Shown here piece after piece: positions 1 to 11,447 of a stretch of 64,000 bases of DNA. The DNA lies in contig QANT01000746.1 of the NCBI GenBank assembly GCA_003254885.1, forward strand, positions 1-64,000. The letters run 5' to 3'. Both the position numbers and the translations under genes were made by a program. Each line of letters opens with the position of its first letter. The stretch's first letter is position 1. The notes beneath the pieces are model-generated. The model searched no databases. It was not told the origin of the DNA and saw only the letters and a program-made list of their open reading frames with translations. Source of the stretch: Purshia tridentata (Eukaryota; Streptophyta; Magnoliopsida; Rosales; Rosaceae).

Positions 1-110
1 TGTAACTGTATTTTAAAAATACAGTTACACTGGGCACGCGTCAGTCCGTATCAGGCCACGTGTCAGAGCGCGTCAGCGCGCGTCAGAGTGCGTCAGAAGG
101 GCTAAAAAGG
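1..110. repeat. Palindrome plus reiterated GCGTCAG-like motifs, cut by the window edge
   Basis: Positions 1-29 form a near-perfect palindrome with arms TGTAACTGTATTTT and AAAATACAGTTACA. From 36 to 102 the heptamer GCGTCAG and close variants (GTGTCAG, CGCGTCAG) recur about five times in direct orientation. Subterminal reiterated short motifs next to inverted repeats are typical of DNA transposon ends, but the element would continue left of the window and no coding part is visible. Family not assigned. Confidence 0.4.
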
Positions 111-432
111 TATTATAAGTTTTAAGAGGTTTTGAGAGAGTTTTAAGATGGGTGGGGGCTTAAGAAAAGTTTGTTAGTAGTTATAATGTTTAGAAAAATT
201 TACCCTAAATTAAAATTACAAAAAGGACATTATTAATATCTCAACTTTTTTAAAATGAATGTGGTGTAGGGAACAAAAAGACAAGCATTTATGTATGAAC
301 AATGCTTCCCTCGTTGAATAATCTAAAAATTAAATAATTTTTATATTACTTATTAAAGATTATTTACGTTACAAATTACAATCAACAAATAAATAAAATA
401 AGTAGATTGTTTATATTTGAAGAGCGACTAAC

Positions 433-477
433 AGAGGTGAGGTGAGGTGAGGTGAGGTGAGGTGAGGTGAGGTGAGC
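433..477 (+). repeat. GGTGA pentanucleotide tandem array
   Basis: About eight to nine perfect copies of GGTGA lie 40-80 bases before the start codon of the farnesol kinase gene, so probably in its promoter or 5' leader. The array is a length-variable microsatellite by nature. Confidence 0.9.
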
Positions 478-514
478 AGGTATTGTTGGTTCGGGTCATT
501 GACTAGGAGAAGAA

Positions 515-3500
515 ATGCACTGGTGCTGTGCCTTACAAACAGTGGCCACCCCATTTCCTGTGCCGGGTCAACTGGGCTACGAAGCTCGACTACAACTGCG
601 ACTGCCTTTCAACACCACTTCTAGTTCTACACGTGGTCCTCTTCTTTCTCCCAGATCACTTTCAGAAACTACCACCACCTACTCTCTCCGCTCCAGTACG
701 CTCAGATACCAACCAACAACAACAATCCGCAATCCCCGTCGCCAAGTGACGTCAGTTCCCGCCACTATGCTTCCAGAAAACCCGGTCCTCTCTGATGTTT
801 GCGCCACCGCCATTTCCGGCGGTGCAGCTCTTTTCTTTCTCCTCTTGTGGGAACAGACCGCCAAGCACGGGGTCTTCGACCAGGTCAAAATTCCATCTTT
901 TGTTTCTCTCTGGGTACCCATTATAACGTATTACTATTTTGGTACTCAATTTTTCGTCTAAGCTTGGGGAGGTATTATTGGGTTCAGATTGATTTGTGCG
1001 AAAGCACTGATTTTGATTAGTAATCACTCTATGTGAAGAATAGGATCAAAACATGCCACATGTAGCAAAATTGTATCTTGCGGCTTAATTTGTAATAATG
1101 GTTGTTAATCTTTTCTTCTTCAAGCAACAGCTGAAGAGTGGGTGAGTGGCATTGTAAAAACTTAACCAGTGAGTGTTTGGTGGTTCACAACCTCTGTGGT
1201 AGTCACCCATCGGAAAATGCTTTCAGATTTCTTATCTACTACCATCTTTTAATAGCATGACTGTAATGGGTTTTGTTATATTGTTTGTCGTCTGGTGGGG
1301 CTTAAGCAAAAGAAAGGGGATCCACTGTTATCCAACCTCATTAAACCTCAAACACGGGACTGTTCAATTGAGATGGGATGTGATGGATGGTTTACAATCC
1401 AGGAGTTGTATCAGTATTTACAGTCTTGTCGTCTCAATATGTCATTATTAGGGACCTGTGATGATAAGTTTACAAACACAGCTTTAGTATACATGGCTTT
1501 CGACGATTTCAAATTACAATTTAGGAACCTGATTATCAGAAATTACATTGCTCTTGTCAATGTATTTGCTTTTAGACTTTGTGGATGAGTTTTCCCTTTT
1601 TTGGATATAGGAGCAGATAAATCTGATCCTAACATGGGTTGTGTTTCAACATCTGTATTATGAGGCAAAATCTTTACAGATGTTCAATTTAATCATTAGA
1701 AATTTATTTTGTTATAATCGAAATCAGTCAATCAAAATGGGACTTGTAGCTTCACCTTCTTAACATAACTTGTTGTCCTAGGAACCTGTACATCTAAAAG
1801 TTTGTTATCCTTTCTTTTGTAGAAACTCAATAGGAAGCTTGTGCATGTGAGCATTGGCCTAGTTTTCATGCTTTGCTGGCCGCTATTCAGGTAATCTCAT
1901 GACTAAAGTGGTTATTTTCATGACTTTCTGATGCATCTGCCTAATAATAGCCACTACGTACAATTGCAGCTCTGGCTATCAAGGAGCACTTTTAGCATCT
2001 CTTATTCCTGGTGTCAATATTATAAGAATGCTTCTATTGGGACTTGGAATATATAAAGATGAAGGAACAGTAAAGTCAATGAGCAGATTTGGAGACTACA
2101 GGTAACGATTGTGAAACAATTGTTGGTTCAAAGATGTCAGGATAAAATATTTCTGCCATAATCCCTTATAGTCTGTCCTTAGACTTGGTTCCACCTAGAG
2201 AGTTACATTGGTAATTTGCTATGAAGTAACCCAGCTGCTTGACCCTTTCTGTGATTCAAAATGTTTTTTATTAATGTTATATAGGAACACATGCAAACAC
2301 AATGAACAAGCTTTGCACTGGATATACATACAAATCCTGTAATTTCTAGCTACCAGAAGCATCTAACAATGTTTCAAGTCAACATTGTGCAACATCTACA
2401 ATAACAAACGTCTTAAGAAACAACAGTCTTCCAATCTGCATGAATAGAGAAGAGATGATATCCTATAATTCAAAGCAAACCGAAGTCCAGAATAATGTCT
2501 CAAAGTCGATGTTTTCCCACAAGTATGCCATTTTCTGCCTGTTATTTTTCAAATATCCTTTTATTTTTTTCCTATCCACACCACCCAAAAGACAGCCAGC
2601 ACTCTACAATTTCACAAGCCTTTTGGTTTCTTCCCCCAAACCCAAACCCACATCCCAATCTGACTCTTGAAATTGCTTTTTTATGACCTTGACTAAGAGG
2701 AAATTACTTCCTCTCATAGTCCAGCAGAAGGAACAGGTTATGGTTATTTACCAGCTTGGTGGCCATTTAAATTATGATACCTGCTAGTGGTGACCAGATT
2801 TCTACAATTGAGCCATCTCTGAGCAAAGACTAAAAACAGTATTTGTTGCTTATTGCCTTGATTGGTTACCTAAGTTTCATACATGATTTCTTAATTTGCC
2901 TTTACCTTACTCCATGCATCAGGGAACTTCTTAAGGGACCACTGTACTATGCCATTGCAGTAACTTTTGCTTGTATAATATACTGGAGAACTTCCCCTAT
3001 TGCAATTGCTGTAATAAGCAATCTGTGTGCTGGAGATGGTATATCTAATTGATTCAGTTTGTTCATTTTGTTTTGTTGATTTAGGTTGACTTTTACCTTT
3101 TCTAGTAAAATACTTGATCTCTTGAATAATTGCACAACAGAACTGGTCAGGACTTCTTTCAATAACTGCTAATGAAGGCTTAGAATTGTTTTCACTTGCT
3201 TGTTTCAGGTTTAGCGGACATTGTTGGTAGACGTTTTGGTACTCAAAAAATTCCATACAACAGAAACAAATCTTTAGTTGGTAGTATTGCAATGGCATCT
3301 GCTGGTTTTGTAGCATCTATTGGGTAACCTTTTCTGGCTTATTTTGGTGCTCTCTTACTTCTGGTATGAACATCAGAATCTAGCATGTTTTTTTATGGTG
3401 GTTAATGTTGTGACAGGTATATGTACTATTTCTCCACATTTGGATTTGTTCAGGAGAGCTGGGATATGGTTTTAGGTTTTCTGGTTGTGTCTCTTGCCTC

Positions 3501-3594
3501 AGCACTTGTAGAATCACTCCCGATAAGCACAGAACTTGATGACAACCTAACAGTTCCACTTGCTTCTATATTAGTCGGCAGTCTTGTTTTCTGA
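515..3594 (+). CDS. FOLK: Farnesol kinase / phytol kinase-like, chloroplastic (FOLK type)
   Basis: Membrane-bound CTP-dependent prenol kinase of the VTE5/FOLK family, which phosphorylates farnesol (or phytol) in the chloroplast envelope. I read six exons: 515-883, 1823-1890, 1970-2101, 2923-3038, 3209-3323 and 3417-3594, all with GT-AG borders and consistent phase, giving 325 residues. The family signature starts with KLNRKLVHVSIGLVFMLCWP and continues with LFSSGYQGALLASLIPG, GDGLADIVGRRFG and SALVESLPISTELDDNLTVP. Several hydrophobic helices are present. The first 80-90 residues are Ser/Thr/Arg-rich and poor in acids, as in a chloroplast transit peptide, which favours the ATG at 515 over the in-frame ATG at 768 (MLPENP). 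The product is closest in my reading to Arabidopsis FOLK (At5g58560) rather than VTE5. Substrate preference cannot be read from sequence. Confidence 0.88.
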
Positions 3595-4361
3595 TTTGTG
3601 TAATCCTTGTAAATAAGAGCCAAGGCAAAATTGATGAAGGCAAGTTTGGCAACAATCAATAGAATTTGGCCAACTTTATTGGGTGTTGTACTGTATGTGT
3701 ACTCTAACATTGTTGCTTAGTTTTGACATTTTGTAACTGATACCGTATCAATGAATGATAGAACTTTGAATACTCTTTCGTGAAAATTGCACACACTTTC
3801 GTGAAAATTAACATGACAATGCAGGTGACTTGAGCATTTTGTGAGTCCCAGAAGATACGCAGGTCATAGTAGCAGTAACACAAGACTGACAATGCAGGTG
3901 ACTCGAGACTTTTTCCTGCCTGCATGAATTTCCAAAATGAACGAAATAAAGGGGTATTCTCCCAAGAATTTGGAGCCATAGCTACTTAATCATCCAGATG
4001 ATTAGGTCAGTCTGCTAACCCAAAATGAGGCTGATACTACTGATATCTGAAATCTGAAATCTGAAATCATGCATCCAAACCAATGTTCAAAATAAAGGAG
4101 GAGACTTTTGGAGTATAAAATATACCAGAAAACTATGGAACTTTATGAAGATACATGGTGAATAATGATTTGACAATTCAAATACTATCACAACCACAAT
4201 ATAATGGCTTAAAAACTACTTGTAGGGGTTAAAGAGACATTTAACAATGACCAAGATTTAGAAGGCTCACAGCCACATCCCAGAAATCCAAGTCAGCCAT
4301 ACAAGACAAAATAGAATTGCTCTGCACTCTAAAACCAAATCTGGGCCAGCAAAAGAGCTTG
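3595..4361. other. Spacer with the 3' end of the farnesol kinase transcript
   Basis: No gene is supported. The first 100-200 bases are probably the 3' UTR of the kinase gene. A short tandem array of TCTGAAA/ATCTGAA units lies at about 4046-4068. Confidence 0.6.
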
Positions 4362-4778
4362 TTATGGTGGATCAGACTTTCTGGTAATTTCATTACTACA
4401 ACTCAATGGCAGTTCTGGTTCAGCAACATCATCATCATCGCGAGTCCTCCTCTTTTTCCTTATGAAGCTACTGCATAGTGAAAAACAACAGTTGGGGGGC
4501 TTTGCAACAGAATCATCTTCTACTGATTGGGCTCGCCTGCAGAGACATGGAAACACAGCAAGGCAGACAATGAAAGAAACAAAGACAACAATAAGAACCA
4601 CCATCATGATCTCTCCATGCAAGGCATAGTGCTTATCACCCAACAACAGAAGCCCATCTTGATCATGATCTTGTGGAGGAGGACTAGGACTAGTGTTGGG
4701 AGCCATAGAAGGTGACATGGCTAGCAGTAGGGAAGCTTTGTGAGGTGCCCATGTTGCTGCTGTTAGTGTCATCACCAT
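4362..4778 (-). CDS. Small single-pass membrane protein of unknown function
   Basis: Intronless 138-residue frame, not recognised as a named family. The N-terminal third is Ala/Pro/Ser-rich with a run SPSPPPQDHDQD. A strong transmembrane helix (MMVVLIVVFVSFIVCLAVF) spans about residues 58-76 and is followed by a Cys-rich cytosolic-looking segment with CLCRR, CCFSLCSS, a basic KKRRTR patch and an acidic DDDD patch. This layout, one helix then a Cys/basic tail, is common among uncharacterised plant membrane proteins; the cysteines could be lipidated (inference). The codons and the organised layout make it more than a chance frame, but no homologue is certain to me. It is convergent with the farnesol kinase gene. 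The start at 4778 is the first ATG; a later Met (residue 20) is possible. Confidence 0.5.
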   Translation of the reverse strand: MVMTLTAATWAPHKASLLLAMSPSMAPNTSPSPPPQDHDQDGLLLLGDKHYALHGEIMMVVLIVVFVSFIVCLAVFPCLCRRAQSVEDDSVAKPPNCCFSLCSSFIRKKRRTRDDDDVAEPELPLSCSNEITRKSDPP

Positions 4779-5547
4779 CTCTAATGAATAATAATCTCTT
4801 CCTTGCTAAGTTATATTGCAGTCTACCCACTGGGCGTTTTTTTGTTGTAAAGTAAGTAATAATCACTTCTTTGTCTGAAAGGTTTGACTATGGCGGTATC
4901 CAACAACAACTTCTCTGGGGTCGTTAGTGTATGTGTCTCACTCCCATTAAGGTGGTGTGCCAGTGGCACTCATCTGGGCCTGGTGGTGGGCCAGCCTTCT
5001 TTTTAATTTCCACTCTTGTTTTTGTTTTGTGTGTTGGCTTTTATGGGAAGAAGGCCATGGATTGGTGGGTCCGTCCTACCAAAGCCCAAACTTTTCTTAA
5101 AGCCTGATATTGAGCACTGAACACTGACAACAAAACTGGCCGCCGGGGCTTTTCTTTTCTATCAGCACTCGTTTGGTGGTTACGTGTGGGGTTCGTCCCC
5201 AAAAACGTTTTTCTTTTTCTTTTTCTTTTTTGTAGAAAAAAATTAGATAACAGAACAGAGGTGCACAAATAAAATTTATCAGTGGAGCAATAAGTTGCCA
5301 AAATGTTTAATTTCTTGTCAACTATATTATATATAGGAATGGATTTGAGAAAAAAATTGAATCGGTGTCCATAGTTTTCCTTATAATGAAAATAATAAAA
5401 ATATAATGTTATTTTAATTATTTTAAATATAATGTGGTAAGAAATATCAGTGTAATTTTGGGGCATACAAAAAGTCAAAAAGCACCAGTTAGGCAAGTGA
5501 GTGTAATACTTGTATATGTTTAAGATTTGCCATTTCATATACAATTA

Positions 5548-5619
5548 TCCGTTGTCGTCCAGCGGTTAGGATATCTGGCTTTCACCCAGGAGACCCGGGT
5601 TCGATTCCCGGCAACGGAA
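5548..5619 (+). tRNA. tRNA-Glu (UUC anticodon)
   Basis: A 72-base cloverleaf. The acceptor arms TCCGTTG and CAACGGA pair perfectly with discriminator A. The D arm carries the A-box sequence TCCAGCGGTTAGGATA, the anticodon loop TTTCACC gives anticodon TTC, and the T arm CCGGG-TTCGATT-CCCGG pairs perfectly. No intron. A T-run follows directly (CTTTTTTG), a normal RNA polymerase III terminator. Confidence 0.96.
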
Positions 5620-6073
5620 CTTTTTTGTTTTCCTTCAATTTAATTGGCAAGGACAAACTAAGAAAGTGGCATGGCACGCTACAATTGGCCCAAGTGAAAA
5701 ACAGATGCACGCGCGTCGTAGTGGATAGCAACCTTTTTCCTTCCAAAATTATCGTTTTAATGGTAAAGACCAGAAGATAGAAAGGCCTCTCAGACTCAGA
5801 GCCAGCTTTGGATCAATTTTTTCTCTGCCTTTCGAACAATAAGTGAGTCCTCTCTTTCACTCACACTCACGCAGAGTTTTTCTTCTTAGATCTGTAAATT
5901 CATGTCGATCTCGCCGAGATTTCTTTATAAGCAACTTCTAGTTAGGGTTCTTATAATTCTTGGTTTCTATCAGAGTTTCTATTCTTACCAAAATGACCTA
6001 TTGCTTTTAATTGTATATGTTTTTTGATAAATTATTTGTAAATTGGTAGGTGATAAACGCATTTAGCTCTCTC

Positions 6074-7533
6074 ATGGCGCATCCTAATGAAGATAGTCAT
6101 GCTCAGGTACTCATCCATTTACATTCAAAGGGACCGTTTCTTTCTTTTTCGATTTTGCCTTTTCGGTTTCTGACCTGCAATGTGGAAATGAGAAAAAGAT
6201 GGCATTCACCAAAGTTTAGCTTAAAATCTTGATGGTATATTATTCCTCTTGTGCGCCAGAAGACGTTGAAGGATTTTAAATTTTTGGTTTGGGTCTGTCA
6301 TGGAGTCAATTCATGTATTGAGGAACCATAGGGAAGATTCAGAAGTAGTCTTGGTAAATTCATTGAATTTGTATGTTCTTTACCTCTGGCATTATTACAC
6401 GTCACTAGCTATATAGGGTTTAATAGTCAGGTTGTTAAGTACTAGTAATTTGATCATTGTATATGGAATTGATCATGATCTTGGACATCATACTTTGATT
6501 GGGCGATCACATCTTTTGGAGAAAGAGTGAATGGCAAATACCCATGATTCGAGGGTTGTTCTGAAGATTATCCAATTCGTGGAAAATGCAGCAAAAAAAG
6601 GAAAAATCAATATATGAGTATGTATATATGGGGGATGCTCAAAGGCTAGTCCCTCATGGATAATCATAAGTTGCTACTTCAAAGCACCATAGGTTCTTCT
6701 GTTTGTTGAGGAATGGTTCTTGTGTATGAAAAACCTAGAATAGAGACACTTTCTTGATCCTGTGTAATGTAATTAAAAGATAAAAATATTTCACATTTCA
6801 TTGGTGAATGTGAAAATCAGTTGACAATATAGTTTTCATAGTTCTTTTCTATTCTTGCTTGTGGTTGCAGCTTTCATCTCATATGTTTGGGGATCTCCTC
6901 GATTCTATCATTGTTGATGTTGCGTCTGAGTGTCATCGACTAGCAAGGTTGGGTCTTGATCGTAATTTTGAAGAAGAGGAAGAAGAACTGAGGCTGTCAA
7001 CCCAAGCACGGGTAAGGGTAGCTGATCCTAGTAATAGTGGCGAAGCAAATAGCAAGTACGTGGTTGACATATTTGGAAAGAATCATCCTTCTGTAGCCAA
7101 TGAAGTATTTGACTGCATGAATTGTGGTCGAGCTATCATGGCTGGGAGGTTTGCTCCTCATTTGGAGAAGTGTATGGGAAAGGTGATTCTCTGTTATCTT
7201 CATATGGTAGACAGCTGTCCATTTAAACTTTTATGATTATTTTTTTAATAAAGATAAAGAAAAATCCTTCAGTGAGGGCCATATCTACCGTGTGCATTCG
7301 CTATGATGGAAACTAATAGGATATTGTGTTTCTTTCCGCCACCACAGGGTAGAAAGGCACGCGCCAAGGTGACAAGAAGTAGCACATCTGCACAGAACCG
7401 GCATTCACGAAGCAGCCATGTTTCCACATACTCTACTTATTCAAATTCCAACAACACAAGCCGGTTATCAAATGGAACATCTGGTGGTGTTGCAGGTGAG
7501 GAGTACTCGAATGGTGCATTGGAAGAACCATGA
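6074..7533 (+). CDS. SGF11: SAGA-associated factor 11 (SGF11), deubiquitination-module subunit
   Basis: Subunit of the SAGA deubiquitination module that removes ubiquitin from histone H2B. I read three exons, 6074-6106, 6871-7182 and 7348-7533, all in phase 0, giving 176 residues. The N-terminal helix (HMFGDLLDSIIVDVASECHR, residues 15-34) is the part that packs into the module in yeast. An acidic run EEEEEEL follows, then the Sgf11 zinc finger with C93, C96, H108 and C112 (C-X2-C-X11-H-X3-C), and the conserved basic stretch GKGRKARAKVTRSS just after it. The tail is Ser/Asn-rich and low in complexity. The 5' leader probably begins near 5830 and may itself contain an intron. The gene lies between two tRNA-Glu genes on opposite strands, with no functional link. 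Confidence 0.93.
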
Positions 7534-8068
7534 AACAAAGTTAAGCACCAGCGATTGTGTGAGCTCTACTAGCTCTATTGGGAAGCAAACAGATATCATA
7601 TCATATACCTGCTTAGGATGTCATTTCTGTGCAAAGTGAAAGTGAATTTTAATATATGCTTCTGATGGTTTGGACCATTGCAGCATAATCTGACTGGAGT
7701 TATAGTGACCACATTCTTTTTCAGTATGAAGAAGAACGCCTTGTATATAGTATTCTTGACCATGTCTCACTCGAATGATAATTCGGAATTTTATACGAGT
7801 TAATTTTGTCTTCAATTTCTAATCTGTTAAGTGGCACAAAAAAAAAAAAATCTATTCTGTTAGTTTATCAATACAAGCATGAGAAATTTGGAATTTAAGG
7901 ATGAGGTACTGGGGTTATCAATGACTCAAATAAAGAACAAGGTCGACAGTTGTAAGTAAAATGTGGCTGATTCCGAAAAGACGAAACAAAAATTGGTCCA
8001 ATAGTTCTGACAAAAAATGCCAAGGATTTTTATTGTTTGGTTTTTCAAGTTCATGAACAGCAAAAAAG
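7534..8068. other. SGF11 3' UTR and short spacer
   Basis: AT-rich non-coding sequence. The first 250-300 bases are probably SGF11 3' UTR; a 13-base A-run lies near 7838. Nothing else is supported. Confidence 0.5.
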
Positions 8069-8141
8069 TTCCGTTGACGGGACTTGAACCCGGGTCTTTC
8101 GGGTGAGAGCCGAATATCCTGACCAACTAGACTACAACGGA
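8069..8141 (-). tRNA. tRNA-Glu (CUC anticodon)
   Basis: Read on the minus strand it is a 73-base cloverleaf with acceptor arms TCCGTTG and CAACGGA and discriminator A. The D arm holds TAGTCTAGTTGGTCAGGATA, the anticodon loop is CTCTCACC with anticodon CTC, and the T loop is TTCAAGT. The T stem is CCGGG/CCCGT, so the outermost pair is a C-U mismatch where C-G is usual; the rest is intact. The gene is probably functional or only recently relaxed. Confidence 0.92.
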
Positions 8142-8675
8142 ATTATTGTTAGAAGTTTGATCAAATATCTAAATAAACGTATTAGGCATCCTTGTCCATT
8201 AGCAGCATTTATCTTTGTACCCTAACAAAAGTATTTCTGTTACTGACATCCATCTTCCTCTTTTTCTCATGCTTATATAGTAGGCTGAACACAAGATTCC
8301 TTCATACCAATATTTATTGATTTAATAATTGGAGAAAAATATCACTAAACTAAACAAGCTATAAACTAATAGCTAATTGATCTGATCAACCCACTTTTCA
8401 GTGATGAAAATACCCATTTTATATATTTTATTAAGCATGGCAGTGAGGTGACAAAATGGAGAGGTAAAGAAATTTTTTGAAAAGTGCAAAACAGCATTGG
8501 ACATTTAGTCATGTAAAAGACGAAAATAGGAATGAATTTGACAACGAATCAGAAGAACACAAAAGTCCTCAATTAATCTAAAATATTGAACTCAGAAAGA
8601 GAAATGTATCACTAACAGAAATCCTCTGAAACAAAACCCCCCGATTGATATGATAGTATAAATTGTGTCAGGCAC

Positions 8676-8906
8676 TCAATGCACATCTGCATGCACAGGC
8701 ATACTTGCGAACCTTCCAACAATACTTAATAGTAGTATAACTAGCAAAAGTGCCAAAATAACAATTGCAACCAGCAAAATAGTCCAAAACCAAGTGTCAC
8801 TCAGAAAGCTAAAACAATAATAAAAAAGTACATCAATCTCAACCACATCGAGTGCATCTTCATCATTGCCAGCGCCACACTTGTGCTTCATGATTAAAGA
8901 AATCAT
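8676..8906 (-). CDS. Hypothetical small membrane protein or exon, within duplicated unit A
   Basis: A 76-residue frame. An acidic stretch (GNDEDALDVVEIDVL) is followed by a very hydrophobic segment (about residues 38-66, WFWTILLVAIVILALLLVIL core). A plausible splice acceptor (TTTGCTTCAG) lies just upstream of the frame, so this could be the last exon of a transcript rather than a free-standing gene. A counterpart exists in unit B at about 12070-12290 but is less clearly open. I do not recognise a family and expression is unknown. Confidence 0.3.
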   Translation of the reverse strand: MISLIMKHKCGAGNDEDALDVVEIDVLFYYCFSFLSDTWFWTILLVAIVILALLLVILLLSIVGRFASMPVHADVH

Positions 8907-9980
8907 CCTGAAGCAAACACGAAGAAGTCTTGCTTTAGCATTTTAACCATGAAATGTGAATCAAACACTAACAATGCCAAATAAGAGCATATTATTAATT
9001 CATGTTACACTGCCTATTACCCTAACCCTACGAGATAAATTTTAATTGGTTTAGGATCTAGTGGACATTATTGTTAGCTTGATATACACAATGAAAAAAA
9101 ATGTTAGCTTGATATACATTGTTGATTTATTCTCTGACAATTTAAGTTTTGAAAGTCTAGTTGTTGTCTATAAATTAAAATCATTACTAGAACTATTTCT
9201 CAAAAAATCCGCTGAGCAGATTTCTTTTCTCCTAAAGTTGATAGAATCCCAAAAACAGCCAAACCATTTTGCTTGTTAACCGCACATTGTTAATCTATGT
9301 TTTGGCTCACTCATGTTGTCATATATTTTCAGTGTAGGTTTCAAATAAGGATGAAGTCCTTATTTGGCAACCACAGTTAAGATGGGTGATAAGAGTGACT
9401 AGAAAAGATAGAATTAAAAACTAATCTCAGAGAAAAACATTGGGAGTGGCTCCTATTGATAAGATAAGAGAAATTTAGTTGGTATGGAGGTACACAATGT
9501 AGATCACTCTGGTTAGAGTAAATTGAAAATGAGAATGATGATGAAGCATATTTGGGGTTGCAGTCATGGCTTACCCCGAGAGGACCACCTCTTTAATGGT
9601 ACAACATACCTCAAAATCATCCTTCACAACAATTCCAATGTACTGCTACTGGAGTTGAATTTGGGGATGTAAAAGTTACTTGGTGCCACCATAACATACA
9701 AAATTACAGATTAGAGAGCACTTGTAATGTCGTCAGGGAATTCACAAAAAATCCCAACCAATGTCAAACTTGATTAAAATAGGAAAAAGACAGAATCCCC
9801 ATACTCAAATACATGCACAAGAGCAAAAGTGTTCAAGCAAAGTAATTTGATTTTAATTACTTGTAATCAGTATCAAATTTCAGTTAATGGGTTCAGTATC
9901 CTTCACCAAATATGCCAAAAACAAACATTATAATCACCAACCACAACTATTGAAGCAATTGAAGGCAGCACAAGAAGGAA

Positions 9981-10772
9981 TTACTGAAGAGTAGAAGACA
10001 ATGAGTGTACCTCTTCCAAGTGATAACAATCAGCTTGGCGATGCCCAAACTCTCCACAACCATAGCAATGTCCCTCGAAATAGTTCCTGGGCCTCCCTTC
10101 CGAAGCAGAAGACCTCGCCTTAGCCTCAGCCTCATCACGCGCTTTGTCTATCTCCTTCCAATGCCCAATCTGCCTGAGCTTATCGCTCACCTTCTCCAAT
10201 CCCATCCTATCTGAATCTGATCCATCCAAGTCCACGTTCACTGTAACCGCAGTAATCTCATGGTTCCAACTCTCCGGCAAGCTATTCAAGAGCATCACAG
10301 CCTGCAATTCCTTCGGCACTTTCAGTCCCTGGCACTCGAGCTCGAAAGCCATCGAACCCATCTCCAAAATGTGCTCATCTACGGGTTTGCCCTCGGCCAT
10401 TTTGTGCTCCACGTAACGCCTGAGCGTGACCATCCTCCGAGACATGGAGGGTTTGGTGAAGGAGGCCGTGAGAGCGTCCATGAGGGACTTGGCGGTCTCG
10501 TGGTGGTTGTAGCACATGTAGACGTGGTTGCTTAGTGCTCCGAGGATGATGTGGCGGGCTGTGAAGTCGTCGTCGACCCATTTCTTGTGGCGAGTGACGT
10601 CGTCTTCTTCTGGGGGTTTGGGTTCGGTGAGGACGTACTCGACTTTGTTGTCGAAAAGGACGAAGCCCAATTTTTGCCTCCAGATAAGAAAATTGGTGTC
10701 GTGGTCAAGTCTATAAGTGGTTTTGAGTTCTGGGTATACCAGTGCTGAGATCGACAAAGAATCGTTAAACAT
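9981..10772 (-). mobile_element. Ty1/copia gag-like ORF, unit A (fossil or host-captured)
   Basis: A 263-codon frame of the copia-type gag-polypeptide (UBN2) family. It contains the family features YRLDHDTNFLIWRQKL, a central helical gag core (HIILGALSNHVYM... SLMDALTASF, MAEGKPVDEHILEM) and one zinc knuckle near the C-terminus, CYGCGEFGHRQADC (C-X2-C-X4-H-X4-C). I see no protease, integrase or reverse transcriptase and no flanking LTRs, so it is a gag-only remnant or a captured gag domain. It sits inside the tandem duplication, so it was already at this site before the duplication. The gag frame itself looks whole, the element as a whole is not. Confidence 0.8.
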
Positions 10773-11447
10773 TTTTAAATTGCAGAACCTTCTAACTATT
10801 GATCGGATTCAATGTCAGATGGTGAGTGCGAGAGAGAGAGTTTCAACAATGGACGAGTCTATGGAATTTCAAGGGTTTACCCGTAGCGCAAGTTTCTCAC
10901 TTGCCCTCCAAGTCTCTTCAGTTTCATGGTATAGTTTGGATTCTTTGGACACTTTATATCGAAGCGTTAAATATTGTACATACAAGTAATATGACACAAA
11001 TCTTCACCAAAAACAATCACTCAAACAGCCAAACATTGTATTTACTATTGATACCATTACCAAGCAAACCAAGCATCATGTTTCGATAGCTCAGTTATAT
11101 GGTATTATAGTCTTATTTGCAAAAAACCTAAATTTGATCGGCATTCTTCATTTTCTTTGTTGGTTTCAATAGAGTGAATCAATATTTATATGTTTATTTA
11201 TCTCTTTCATTTGTCTGCCTCTATCAAATGAGACTACCATGTGAAAATTTTTGTGAACTTGACATACATTGTTAACTTATTTTTTAAAACCTCAATATTT
11301 GAGGCTAGTGATTGTCTAACATTGTAAACATAGATATTACTTTTGCGTTTTAGGATCGTGGTGGTGAATATGCTTTGCATTTTGTTCATTGTTGGTGGTT
11401 TTAAGTTATTTATTCTTATATTATTTGTATTAATTGTTTATAGCCAT

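Noticed and set aside
1257-1588. Open frames between the first two farnesol kinase exons
   Set aside because: Lie in the intron; no conservation to the kinase family and no splice need.
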